Shown here one piece after another: positions 44,231 through 55,012 of a stretch of DNA of 64,000 nt. Origin of the DNA: Symsagittifera roscoffensis (Eukaryota > Xenacoelomorpha > Acoela > Convolutidae); contig NC_087070.1 in assembly GCF_963678635.1 (NCBI RefSeq), positions 1,914,512 to 1,978,511 on the forward strand. The letters run 5' to 3'. Positions within the stretch are counted from its first letter, which is position 1; each line of letters starts with the position of its first letter. A model generated the notes under the pieces. The model searched no databases. It had not been told where the DNA came from and was given only the letters and a program-made list of their open reading frames with translations. The translations under genes were made by a program, and so were the position numbers.

Positions 44231-44767
44231 AACAAGACTGCTCGTATCAGGGCGAAACCCTGAATAAACCCTGAATGTTCCGACTGCCTTTTAAGGTTTA
44301 TTGAGCAGCAGTAATACATAAAAAAAAACAAATGAAATAAAATAAAATGAATTTTTTTTTAATTTGAAAATTTTTATGAAAATCATCCCCCCACACGCCA
44401 TATAAAGTACAAAAAGATAGATTTCGTTCCTTGTAACAAATCAATTGTGGCAAATAAGCTTCGTTCAACCAATTTGGAACGATTTATAAGACGGATTAAA
44501 TCTCGCTTACGCGTTAATAGCGCGAATTTTATTGCACGTTAATTGTTCCAAATTGGTCAAAATGGAAATCTTTAAACCCTCATAACTTAACGAAAAAAAA
44601 TCACAGGTGAAATATCTTTTCAAATTTAAGCTCAGGACAACAATACCTTTTGAATGATATAAAAAAATTCCGTCAAAAATGGCTAGTTAAAAAGTCGAAA
44701 TTTGTCTGAAGAAAAATAACCACCCCGAGCACAAATATTCCGTTACTTTCGTATCGAAAGTCGGAAC
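44231..44767 (-). mobile_element. MITE family D, copy 4
   Basis: As copy 3, with a short internal duplication at the hairpin end (ACCCTGAATAAACCCTGAAT). Confidence 0.8.
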
Positions 44768-45069
44768 AAAACCTAATCTGCCAGCGTAAAACGATCTATT
44801 GAAGTAATTTGTTCTCTATTGTTTTTTGTTCTTCTTTATAATTTAAATTTTGATCTTGTTAACTATATCCCACGCCTCTATTGTTTCCGACAACCAATTC
44901 TGTATAAAACATACATTTCAAAAGTATCAACAATTAGTTAGGTTTGGATTTCCTAGCGTTCCATTTTGAATTACTCTCTATTTAACTGTGGCAATCGAAG
45001 TGGAAATTCTTAACCTTGCAATAGGTAGGTGGAAATAGTTAACAAGATCCAACGCTTTAATTTACTGAT

Positions 45070-45598
45070 AACAAGACTGCTCGTATCAGGGCGAAACCCT
45101 GAACGTTCCGACTGCCTTTTAAGGTTTATTGAGCAGCAGTAATGCATAAAAAAAAAACAAATGAAATAAAATAAAATGAATTTTTTCTTTAATTTGAAAA
45201 TTTTTATGAAAATCATCCCCCCACACGCCATATAAAGTACAAAAAGATATATTTCGTTCCTTGTAACAAATCAATTGTGGCAAATAAGCTTCGTTCAACC
45301 AATTTGGAACGATTTATAAGACGGATTAAATCTCGCTTACGCGTTAATAGCGCGAATTTTATTGCGCGTTAAGTCCCAAATTGGTCAAAATGGAGATCTT
45401 TAAACCCTCATAACTTTACGAAAAAAGATCACAGGTGAAATATCTTTTCAAATTTAAGCTCAGGACAACAATACCTTTTGAAAGATATAAAAAAAATTCC
45501 GTCAAAAATGGCTAGTTAAAAAGTCGAAATTTGTCTGAAGAAAAAAAAACCCACCCCGAGCACAAATATTCCGTTACTTTCGTATCGAAAGTCGGAAC
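45070..45598 (-). mobile_element. MITE family D, copy 5
   Basis: Last copy. Its right end (GTCGGAAC) abuts a short open frame with a hydrophobic segment at 45599-45793. Confidence 0.8.
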
Positions 45599-45793
45599 AA
45601 CAAACATCAATAGAAAAATGGGAATGATAATAATTAATTCCTCTCTGATTAAAAAGAAATGAACCACCAATTCTATTGTAACATTTGACCTGTTGTAGGA
45701 TAAAAGGACAGAAGTATCGGTAGAATTGGGTCCCAGAGAAGAATCCGAGGAGTTTTGAGACCCCTTGCGACCACGAGTTGCTCCAGAAAACAT
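45599..45793 (-). CDS. hypothetical membrane-anchor frame cut by a MITE
   Basis: Minus-strand frame from ATG at 45793: a polar Ser/Asn-rich start with possible N-glycosylation sites (NSSD, NSTD, NRSN, NVT), then one long hydrophobic run REELIIIIPIFLLMFVV. The frame reads directly into MITE copy 5 with no donor. There is an in-frame stop just before the ATG. I do not recognise it. It could be a real exon disrupted by the MITE, or chance. Confidence 0.2.
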
Positions 45794-45855
45794 TCAGCTA
45801 AGGTCGCCTGTCGTCTGTTATGTAAACACTTTTTTAACAGTAAGCACTCGGCCAA

Positions 45856-47551
45856 GAGCTGCCTGAAATTTCCATTTAAATGATGTAATACTAATTCGTA
45901 GAATGGTTTATGTGCAATTTTAAGGCATAAAGAAAGGTCATCGGATATATTTACACAATTGGCTCATCGTATTTTGTCTAAAACATTTATGTGAGCGCTC
46001 AAAATCTCAAACTCCTGTAGCGCTTTGCATTCAGGATAAGTTCGCAAACATAGAATATTACATCGAGTGAGTTAATAAGTTGGAGTTGTACCAGCATTTA
46101 CAGAACACCGTCAATATCGAATCACAAAACATGAAATTCACTAACATATGAACCTATCACAAAACATGAACCCTTATAGTTTAACTGTTACGGCAAAACT
46201 TACATGGAGTCGCATATATTTAAGGTTTTTCTTGTTATCGTCTAAACAAAAGGTAACCCGTGGTGTTTTTCAAACAGGAATCAGTTAAAGTAAATTTACT
46301 TCATATAGATATTAAACAAAATAAATTTAAAAACTTTTGGATCAGCAAATCAGGTTTGCGGAATTTATAATCAGAGGCTGCTGCAGATATCAATCGCAAA
46401 CGTACAAATAAGTTATTTAAGTTGACTTTTTTGTCATTAAGGTGAACATGAGCGTTTTACTTCAGACTATTCAGTTTCAGAGAACTTGATAAAACAAAGA
46501 CATACTTAGTGCAGACCGCTCAGATTATTTAGCTGTTACACATTTGAACTAAAAATTAAGTGTAAAACCAGATCCAGCCCAGTTTTTCGAGTGGCTAGTT
46601 TTTGGAAATATGTGAATAACTTGATTTGGCGAGCATTCGAAATAATTTTTAACACAGAGGCGAAGCTGCTAGGAAACAAGCGACCAAAACGCAAAAAAAC
46701 AGCTGTCAAAGGAAAAATCGAACACCACAGCTACAAGCCACCAATAAAGCGGACACACGCTATAAATTGCCAATGATGAAATGTATCACAGCAAAAGTGC
46801 CACCAAAAAAGAGGAGCGCTAATTTAAGCGAGCTGTGTAGGAAAAAAATCGACTGGTAAAATAAAACCACGCTCACAAGCTCGCTTGCCCAATGAACAAC
46901 TGAATTACATGCCAAGTCATTTGCAGGATCTCAAATATAGCTTCGGATAGAAAACACGCAACAAATTAAGGCGCATCCTTCATCTGTGGTTTTCAGAAGG
47001 CTGCTCTACCCCCTTTCCCAAACACGGCCTCTTTTCTGTAATCAAGTGCCCATTTTTAACTGTAACCGTTGATATTACAAAGGATAAACATGTCTGTAAT
47101 TACGTAGTGCATCGACAACTCACCGACACCGATTAAAACAGATTGATTTTTTCGAATATTCCTCAATATTCGCAATGTAAAATTCAATTTCAAAGTTGCA
47201 ATGAAACTTGGTATGCTGTAGAAAATAGGCCAACTGTCGAAACTTAAAGCCTTTCAAGAAAATTCGCGAAATTGGCACTTTCGTTACTATGAGCATAAGG
47301 CGCGTAATATTGGCATGAATTTGAATCGAACTTGAAAACTCAGACAGATCGCGAAAATTAAAAAATACGTAGAGTAACTTTTACGACCGAAAAAAGACCT
47401 TTAAAATTGATAAATCACATCGTTTATTAGGACCTAATAATATTTTATTTAAGGTGGTCGCTTTCACGGTATAACCCAAGTCCATAATTCCTTCCTAAAT
47501 TATCGAAAAAGAATACAAATCAATCCGGTGCTAGGTTAATAAGACAAGACA
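45856..47551. other. intergenic stretch
   Basis: A fragment of the family 2 SINE tail (ACACAGAGGCGAAGCTGCTA near 46651) and AT-rich sequence. Downstream exons of the 47.8-kb gene would be expected on the minus strand here or further left, but none was recognisable. Confidence 0.3.
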
Positions 47552-47646
47552 TTAAGACGACAAATTATGCAAATTGAAGTGTTCGAAATTAAGCGAACTC
47601 TACGTCTCAAAAATACAATTGAAGAATTTGTGTAGCGTCGTCTTAA
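47552..47646. mobile_element. 95-bp miniature inverted-repeat element, copy 1
   Basis: Ends TTAAGACGAC...GTCGTCTTAA, exact 10-bp inverted repeats. The same 95 bp recurs at 48571-48665, with shared flanks of 10-20 bp on both sides. Confidence 0.75.
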
Positions 47647-47806
47647 AGTCCTACCAAAAACAGTTGTTGTCTTAACAGCTGTCGTCTTATTTGCCTGAGA
47701 CCACAAAATCCGATCTGGACTTTTTTTGTACAACACTTTCGCTCAGTTTATTGCTATTTTTCTCAAACAAAAATTCCAAGAAAAAAATCCAGGAAAAATC
47801 ACTTAC

Positions 47807-47954
47807 CTTTTGATGTCCGAAGAAACTCATCGTCGTTATTGTTAAAAATCTCTGCTGCGTCCGTAAGGCACTCAATGTCTGAAATTGTCTTCGCCGTATC
47901 TGCATTTTGATCAGAACGAGTCATATCGGTAATATTTCCTCCATTCTCCGCCAT
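47807..47954 (-). CDS. first coding exon of an unrecognised gene
   Basis: ATG at 47954 in a strong context (AAAATGGCGG) reads MAENGGNITDMTRSDQNADT, continues acidic and Asn/Asp-rich (AAEIFNNNDDEFLRTSK) and stops at a consensus donor AAAG|GTAAGT (47806-47801), in phase 1. An acceptor-like TATAACAG lies just upstream (47976-47975). A longer frame from 48035 would add a hydrophobic start (MKLCLYYILFRLAPFLAD) that could pass for a signal peptide; I prefer the shorter start because of its context. No family recognised and no following exon found. Confidence 0.45.
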
Positions 47955-48570
47955 TTTAATCCAGGATTTTGGAGCTGTTATATCAGCCAGAAAAGGTGCT
48001 AAACGGAATAGGATATAATAAAGACACAGCTTCATTTTGAATTTTGCTAACGGTATTTCAACTTTATGAGATTTCAAGTTACGCTGATTCGTTTATTAGC
48101 TTGAATGAAAACCGCAAAACTAACTTTTGAGCTCATTTGTGCTTACGACTGTTTCAAATCAAATAAAAGATCTCAGAAATGCTGTCACACAATAACTTAC
48201 ATGAAGAGGCATAAGTATATTCCGGAAACGTTCTTTTTGACAGCGCCCATGAATTGACAACACACGATTTTACATTTTTACAAAGGACAATTTTTACATA
48301 TAACTCTGAAATACACAACTACATCTCTTACCTTTAGTAGATTGATATCTATGATCGTTTCAAAGTTTCGCACCCTCAGAAAAGGGCAGATTATTTCGAA
48401 TAGATAAATCTTCTGATTTTCAAACTCAAAACCATAAATGTTTGCATAAGTAAGTAACTCCAAATGAGTCCGGATGCTCCAGAGATAAACTTGTTTTAAT
48501 TCACAAAAGAAACAAGCGTAGTAACAAAACCAAGGTACGGCAACATGAACCGAAATCATAAGACAAGACA

Positions 48571-48665
48571 TTAAGACGACAAATTATGCAAATTGAAGTG
48601 TTCGAAATTAAGCGAACTCTACGTCTCAAAAATACAATTGAAGAATTTGTGTAGCGTCGTCTTAA
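48571..48665. mobile_element. 95-bp miniature inverted-repeat element, copy 2
   Basis: Nearly identical to copy 1. ACGGCAACAT occurs on both sides (48537 and 48684 areas), suggesting that a slightly larger segment was copied or inserted here. Confidence 0.75.
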
Positions 48666-49101
48666 AGTCCCACCAAAAACAGTACGGCAACATAAAAAAC
48701 TCGGAGCTTTGAGCAGGTGGACAAAATTAACGCAAATGTTTTTCAGTTAAAAATGCTCGTTTTGCATGTTCTTTTTGGACAAAAATTACTTTGAATTTAA
48801 ACAAAAGTTGAAATAGACTGCGTAACAGTCGCCTACTTAAGTCACATATAAGGTTAAAGAAAAATAGGCCCTATAACCATTGGCTCAACAGTCAGGGGCA
48901 CTATCTCTTGTGTTTTGCTACCTCAAACAGTCGGATCCAATTCGGTTCACTTGCGACATGAGACTAAAAGCATCGTCGTAACCATCATTTAAAAACACCG
49001 GCTCAAAATCCATATTACAAGTACAAATTTATAACCACATCAAATGGAATTAACGTGGAGAAAACTCCCGGGGCCAGCGGGGCAGATGGGAAGGTATCCA
49101 A

Positions 49102-50106
49102 TCATCGGTGGTGGATCAGTTCATTGACAAGAAGCGGGTCCGGGTCGCTTTTGAACGTCTCAATAATAGCTGCAGCATTTCCCATTTGCACTGCTACTCC
49201 CAAACGTTGTCTTAGATATTCAGTTGCTCTCTTCTCTCCTGTGGCAAGAAATATCCGTCTACCCAAATCATTAACAAAATCGAGGGTGCTAGGGCCGAGT
49301 CCACCTAATGTCTCTACTGCAACTGGCTGGAAGAAGTGTGTCTGTGCAGTGGCCGAGTATTTACTGACTTTTCGAGACTCGGCAAGTTCAGCGACACATG
49401 GATCAGGAGTAGCTGCTTGGGTGGAACATGAGGCGGCTAGGCCATGCACGCAGGTGAAATCCCACGCCATGGAGCGACCTAAGCGCCAGGGCATCAGGGT
49501 AACGCCGTCTAGCCTTTTGTTGTCGTCTCGGAACATACCTGCTGGTTCCAATTCTGCTGGAATATGAGCACTCTGCAGGGTTTTGTGGATAATCTCGTTG
49601 CCAAGTTGGTGCCTAGCATGGCGACTCCGACTGCGAAGACAGACGAACGCGAGTGACTCGTCCGCTTCAACCTTGGCGCCACACCAACAGGTGTGTGAGG
49701 AGCAAATTGGTGCACCTAGTCTGAAGCTAACGGCGAATCTCAGCTGCTCGTCTGACATATGCAAACCTAGAGATCTCGAGGGCATAGCGTTGAGCCAGTC
49801 GCTCGCTCCTTTACAAGCAGCTCCATGTAATCTGGCGGCATCGCTGGCTGTGGCTTCCTGGAGAAACTGGCTAACTTGTTTTTCCGTGATTTTGTCGTAT
49901 ATTTCGCGCTGTTTAAGAGATCGCGGGGGAGCTCCATCTGCTGTGAAAGCATCGAAGTTAGTAAGGGCGTCCGTTATTACGTCAGTTTGAGAAATGGCAT
50001 AGACCTGCTGTGCTAGATCTTTGACTGAAAGGAAAGACGAGAGGTACGAAACGACAGCCAGTTTAGTAGGAGGTAAGATACCAAGGCCTCCAGAACGGGC
50101 TGGTAG
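49102..50106 (-). pseudogene. C-terminal half of the PHD-RT protein, restriction-like nuclease candidate
   Basis: Open from just after an in-frame TGA (50109-50107) to TGA at 49104-49102, about 334 codons; the internal ATG at 49785 is not a true start. Segments: ARSGGLGILPPTKLAVVSYL; RLGAPICSSHTCWCG with a following VCLRSRSRHARH, a Cys/His cluster; then EPAGMFRDDNKRLDGVTLMP, GRSMAWDFT, and ESRKVSKY. The order Cys/His cluster, (R)PDG-like motif (here RLDG), WD, then K-x2-KY resembles the restriction-like endonuclease at the C-terminus of R2/CRE-type elements. That equivalence is my inference. The Pro-to-Leu change in the PDG-like motif may be one of this copy's lesions. Confidence 0.6.
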
Positions 50107-50329
50107 TCAGGCTTGCTGCCACGCAGCAACATCTATCTTGATGTTTATGATGTTTTCCAGAACACTTATAACTGTGTTCTCAAGCGTGAGAAGGAGGTCA
50201 GTTCTTCGATAGACTTCTGATGTTCGAAAGAAGTACATCAGCTTAGGAATGAGAAAACAATTCTTCAGCAGGAATAGAGCACAGTGTGAGGATACGTGTT
50301 TCAGCCCTCTTTCATCAGGAGGATGGCTT

Positions 50330-52012
50330 TCAGCTTCTGGTTGAAAATAGTTTCAATCGAGATCGGTCCCAAGGCAGAGCCAAGAAGCTCAACTTCAGAG
50401 TCCTGAACAGTCTTGATCCTGGGGCACAGAAGCTTGAACTCGTTGGTAACCTTGGTGCGAAACTCATGATTAGAACTGAAGAAAACAATTTCTCATCGTT
50501 CAAGGACAAGCCGACTTTTTCGATCTCAGCCATGACAAGGCGAAGATCTCCAATGACAATCTTCCAGTCGTCGCCTTTAGTGATGTCGTCAATATAGGCA
50601 ATTTTCAATCTGGCCTTCAATCTGACGATAAATCTGTGGATGGACAGACAGAAAAGGAAAACCGCTAGAGGGTCTCTTTGTTGGAACCCTTCCTCAGAGA
50701 CAATGAACCCTTCGCCGAAAGACAAGAAGCTTCCCTGTTCGTAGCAAAGTCTGTAGAACGGAAGAAGTTCCGGCATTTCTTCTGCAAGGAGTTCAGCGAC
50801 ATAGTCTCTTCTAACGGTGTTGAACGCATTGCTGAAGTCCAGCTTTAGCAGAACATCGTTTTCGTTAGCGCTTTTGATGAACGCCCGAACAGCATGGACC
50901 GCAGCTTCCGCTCCTCCCCGGGTGCCGAACCCAACTTGAAGGGGAGCGAAGTAGGATTTGAACTTCGAACTGGCAATACTGGCTGCACATTTGCGAGCAA
51001 CTCGGCGCAGTGTGTCTCCCACAGCAATAGGGCGCAGGCCTCCGTTGGGCTTGTTGAAAGCACTCAAATTGGCGCCAGCAATTAAAGGTTTTATTCTGTC
51101 TGGAACCTTTCCGGATAGGAGAAGGTTAACAAACTCAGTAAGCGCTGACTTCAGGTTCGAGGCGTCTTGACCAAGTTTATCACTTAGACAGTCCTTCACA
51201 TGTTGAGGACGCAAACAAGTGGTACCTCCTGCAGATCCTGGCGCGAAGCTCATGACAGCCCTATAGACATCGTCTTTATTAACAATTAGAGTAGTGTTAA
51301 CGTTTTGCGGATGAACTCTTCTGTCCAGTGGTGTTTCCGGATGCTTACTCTCAAGTTTCTTCAGAGTAGTTGAATCAAACGGGGCAATCGTGGCATCAGA
51401 GGAAGCAAGTCTGACAGCGCCACGAACATCACCTTCATCAAATTTTTCGGAGATTTTACGGTTGTCGGCAGGATCCGATTTCCGTTTCATTGTTTTCTCG
51501 GAAATCCGGTTGCCAGCGACGAGCAAGCGATCGTTATCCGCGTTCTCGAACTCCTGGATTTGCTGATTGAGGATAGTAGCAAGTGACTTACGTTTTCTGG
51601 TTCCGCCCCGATCTGGTTGACGAAAGCAACTAGTTACTGCTCTAAACAGTTTGACCCAGTTGAACTCGTCTTCGGGGCTAGCAACGACTTGGCACAAGCA
51701 GTCCTTCAGCAGTTTAGCAAAGTGACGCCTACTAGCTTTCGGAATAAGCTTTACCACATTTGCGCGTGTTTTCTTGAGGAGATCCAGGATGTTGTTGGGA
51801 CTCCGCATGGTGTTTGTCTCACCTCGGGAGCTGCACGAAGGGCAGGAAAATACGTCGTTCGATCTGCCCAGGCGTGTTGCTTCCTTCGCATTGATACCCG
51901 CGCATGAGAAGTGATACCACATCTCGCAGTAGTCAAATTGGATTCCTCTGCTGACAACGCGTTTCCCGAATCTGCGTTCTGCTCGTCCACAAGGGGCAGG
52001 TCGACTGGGCAT
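50330..52012 (-). pseudogene. PHD finger plus reverse transcriptase, broken
   Basis: 560 codons. The N-terminus has FDYCEMWYHFSCAGI...FSCPSC, a PHD/RING-like zinc finger missing some ligands. RT core follows: APGSAGGTTCLRPQHVKDCL, NGGLRPIAVGDTLRRVARKC, VGFGTRGGAEAAVHAVRAFI, DVLLKLDFSNAFNTVRRDYV, EGFQQRDPLAVFLFCLSIHR and the catalytic YIDDI. Usual members of this RT family have a Gly where QQRDP has Arg. The frame ends early by frameshift; the homologous continuation (LFLLKNCFLIPKLMYFFRTS) is in another frame downstream to ~50110. Encoded activity would be target-primed reverse transcription; this copy is inactive. Confidence 0.82.
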
Positions 52013-52841
52013 CTTGTCGTGATTCCGGGATCAGTCACCATTAACCGGAAACTATTTAATAAGTTTATCACAACAATTAGACTAAAACCTTTGTTACAGC
52101 TTAAAGGCCACTACCAAAATACCCCCCACTCTAGAAAAAAAGAACGTCCCCATACTTAGGTCTCAAAATACCTAAAACACGCGAACGCCGTTAAAAACAG
52201 GGTCAGAACAATCCGTAAAGCTACTTTTTATTAGACAGTGGAACTTTGATCCATTTCAGATGGATCAACCTAAAACTCTCCTTATCTCAACATAACATTA
52301 TAAAACACACTCAAGAAATTTAAATTGGGTACTCACATAGCGACACGACCTCTAGAATCGAAAAACTAAACTATAGAGCAACTCTAGAATTGACGGGTAA
52401 TTAAGTTTAACTCGAGAAGTTTGCAATGAATTAGTTTTAGCTCAAGAAATAAGTTTTGGGTCTGGACCATTGGGAGACTTCGATTGTCCACCTTTCCACT
52501 CTGGTCTACTTGAATTTTACTCTCCTTTCACTCGCGATAATTTTCTGTCTCCTGCCACGAATAAGACAGCTCTACCGTCGTTCGAATTATGTATCGGAAA
52601 TTGCGAATAGCAGTTTCCCGCTGCTACTTTTGTCCACTTTGCCGCGATTGTATTCGAATCTTCTAATCTTATTTTTCTGATATTTTCAGTAGTCGCGAGA
52701 AAATTGAGCATGACATGCTCAACTCGAATGTTTGAAAATTTGCTTTTCACCCCAAAATCAAGACTAAAAGTTTTCTCAAGGTCAAACTTCCAAATTTGAC
52801 CGACTTGCACATACTTCCCGGACTCAAGATCGATGTCCTCA

Positions 52842-53764
52842 TGTAACAGTCGCCTACTTAAGTCACATATGGGGTTGAAGAAAAATAGGCACTATAAACA
52901 TTGGCTTAAGAGTCAGGGTTACTATCTCTTGTGCTTTTCTTTATCGAACGGTGGGAGCCAATTCGGTTCACTTGAGACATGAGACTAAAACCCTCGTTAC
53001 AGCTTAAAGGCCACTACCAAAATACCTCCCAATCTAGAAAATAAGAACGTCCCCATACTTAGGTCTCAAAATACCCAAAATAGGCGAACACCGTTAAAAA
53101 CAGTGTCGGAACAGTCCGTACAGTTACTTTTTATTAGACAGTGGAATTTTGATCCATTTCAGATGGATCAACCTAAAACTCTCTTTACCTCAACATAACA
53201 ATTATAAAACACACTCAAGAAAACTAAATTGGGTACTCAAATACCAGCACGCTCGAGAATTGGAGTAACTAATTTAACTAGCGACTCTAGCATAAATGTA
53301 ATAACTTAAGAAGTTTGCTATTAATAAATTCCAACAAAGGAAATGATTTTTCACTCGAGAATTAAAGTTTTGGTTTGGACCATTGGGAGGTTTCGGTTGT
53401 CCACCTTTCCACCAAAGGTTCACTCTGGTCCACTTCGAATAAATGTATTCTTCTTTCGCAATCGTTTTGTCTCCTATTTCAGGATAGGACAGCTCTACTC
53501 TCGTGTGATTTTTATGTCTGGAAATTGCGAACAGCAATTTCCCGCTGTTTTTTTAAAAATATTTTTCCGCGATTGTAATTCGGTTGTTCTAATCTTGCAT
53601 TTCTGAGATTTTCAGTCGCGAGAAAGTTGAGCATGACAGGCTCAATTCGAAATTTTGAAAAATTACATTTCACCCCAAAATTACTTCGTTCGTATTTCCC
53701 AAGGTCAAACTTCCAAATATGACCGACTGGCACATACTCCCCGGACTCAAGATCGATGTCCTCA
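52842..53764 (-). mobile_element. LTR B, 923 bp, complete
   Basis: Minus-strand LTR, TGAGGAC...CTGTTACA. Contains an AATAAAA polyadenylation-type signal next to the conserved GGATCAA...TTCCACTGTC region. Its 3' end abuts the 5' end of LTR A with no intervening base. Confidence 0.82.
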
Positions 53765-54046
53765 TCGCGTGTTGCCGTCTGCCAGTGAATCCCCAGAATG
53801 CTGAGTGTTGCTCAAGATACAGTGTCAGTGGTCATTTACAGAAGTTTGCAGCAGATTTTTAACTTTATCTACACCCCAAAATTCACAACCATATAAAATT
53901 GTCACACTATCGCTGAGCAGAAATCAAAATTTGCATATACCTGCACCTTTAATCTCCGTTTTTGAAGCTAATGATTAAAATTATTTTTGTCTTATCCAAT
54001 CGGAAAAGCCTCATATGTGACCATCTGAAAGAGTCTCGAGATATGG

Positions 54047-54094
54047 CCGACTGGCACAGAGAAAGTTGATTGGAACTTTCTCTGTGCCAGTCGG
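54047..54094. repeat. perfect 21-bp hairpin at the truncated LTR end
   Basis: CCGACTGGCACAGAGAAAGT then T (54047-54067) pairs exactly with 54074-54094 around a GATTGG loop; the pairing continues outward a few bases with one wobble. The right arm is the start of LTR C; the left arm is an inverted copy of it. Confidence 0.92.
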
Positions 54095-54984
54095 TCATTT
54101 TTGGAAGTTTGACCTTGAGGAATACGAAATACGTAGTTTTGGGATGAAGTTTAATTTTTCAAAAATTCGAATTGAGCCTGTCAAGCTCAGTTTTCTCGCG
54201 ACAACTGAAAACAGCAGAAATAAAATCAGAACGACCGAATCGCAATTGCGGGAAAGTGACAGAAAAAACTGCGGGAAATTCCTATTCGCAATTTCCGAGA
54301 TTCTAGTAAACAACACGAGAGTAGAGCTGTCCTATCTTGATATAGGAGACAGAGTGATTACGAAAGAAAATCGAAATTCAGCTGAACCAGAGTGAAACTT
54401 CAGTGGAAAGGTAGACAACTGAAGTCTCCCAATGGTTCAGACCCAAAACTGTATTCTCAAGTTAAAACTCATTTCCTTTGATTGGAACTTATTGATAGCA
54501 AACTTCTCTAGTTATACTCAATCTTATTTATTCTAGAGTTACTAATTAGCTTAATTACTCTGATTCTCAAGTGTGCTGCTATGTAAGTACCTAATTTATT
54601 TTTCCCGAGTGTATTTTGTGATAAGTATTTTGAAATAAGGCGAGTTTTAGGTTGATCCATCTGAAATGGATCAAAGTTCCACTGTCCAATAAAAAGTAAC
54701 TTAACGGATTGTTCCGATCCTGTTTTTAACGGCGTTCGTGTATTTTGGGTTTTTTGAGACCTAAGTATGGGGACGTTCTTATTTTCTAGAGTGGGGGGGG
54801 GGGTGTTTTGGTAGTGGCCTTTAAGCTGTAACGGATTCTAGTCTCATGTCGATAGTGAACCGAATTGGCTCCGACCGTTTTGAGTAGAAAAACACAAGAG
54901 ATAGTGTCCCTGACTCCTGAGCCAATGGTTATAGGGCCTATTTTTCTTAAGCCTCATATGTGACCGGAGTAGGCGACTGTTACA
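54083..54984 (+). mobile_element. LTR C, 5'-truncated, of the Ty3/gypsy-type element
   Basis: Plus-strand LTR lacking the first ~40 bp seen in LTR B and ending GTAGGCGACTGTTACA. AATAAA at 54688-54693. A poly-G run of 13 lies at about 54796. It is followed by a primer-binding-site candidate and the leader, so it is the 5' LTR of the downstream element. Confidence 0.82.
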
Positions 54985-54995
54985 TAGTGTTTTTA

Positions 54996-55012
54996 TGGCG
55001 CTCCTGGGTGTT
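54996..55012 (+). other. primer-binding-site candidate
   Basis: TGGCGCTCCTGGGTG, 11 bp after the LTR end. It starts with TGG, the complement of a tRNA CCA end. The tRNA could not be identified. Confidence 0.4.

Larger units (their letters stand above)
43392..45598 (-). repeat. 841-bp tandem duplication (2.6 units)
   Basis: Each unit is one family D MITE followed by a ~300-bp single-copy-looking segment (AATCTGCCAGCGTAAAACGA to AACAAGATCCAAC). The segment appears at ~43930-44230 and ~44770-45069; a third MITE closes the array. MITEs 4 and 5 are more alike to each other than to MITE 3. Confidence 0.88.
48970..52078 (-). mobile_element. non-LTR retrotransposon with PHD, RT and nuclease-like segments
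   Basis: A 3.1-kb insertion in LTR A, flanked on both sides by AGACTAAAA (48961-48969 and 52079-52087), absent as a duplication in LTR B. The 5' end is at 52078. The 3' end lacks poly-A and reads GATGGTTACGACGATGC, like the short repeat tails of several non-LTR clades. The coding region is one long frame broken by frameshifts near 50330 and 50280 and a TGA at 50109-50107. This is a near full-length but dead copy. Confidence 0.82.
48821..52841 (-). mobile_element. LTR A (~903 bp), interrupted by a non-LTR element
   Basis: Minus-strand LTR with start TGAGGACATCGATCTTGAGT at 52841 and end GGCGACTGTTACG at 48821. The two parts, 52841-52088 and 48969-48821, join to match LTR B along its length; the 3.1 kb between them is the PHD-RT element. 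Solo: no gag or pol belongs to it in this orientation. Confidence 0.82.

Noticed and set aside
49055-50212. Plus-strand frames of 60-170 codons over the non-LTR element
   Set aside because: Antisense shadows of the RT and nuclease-like coding sequence, which is less AT-rich and so open by chance.
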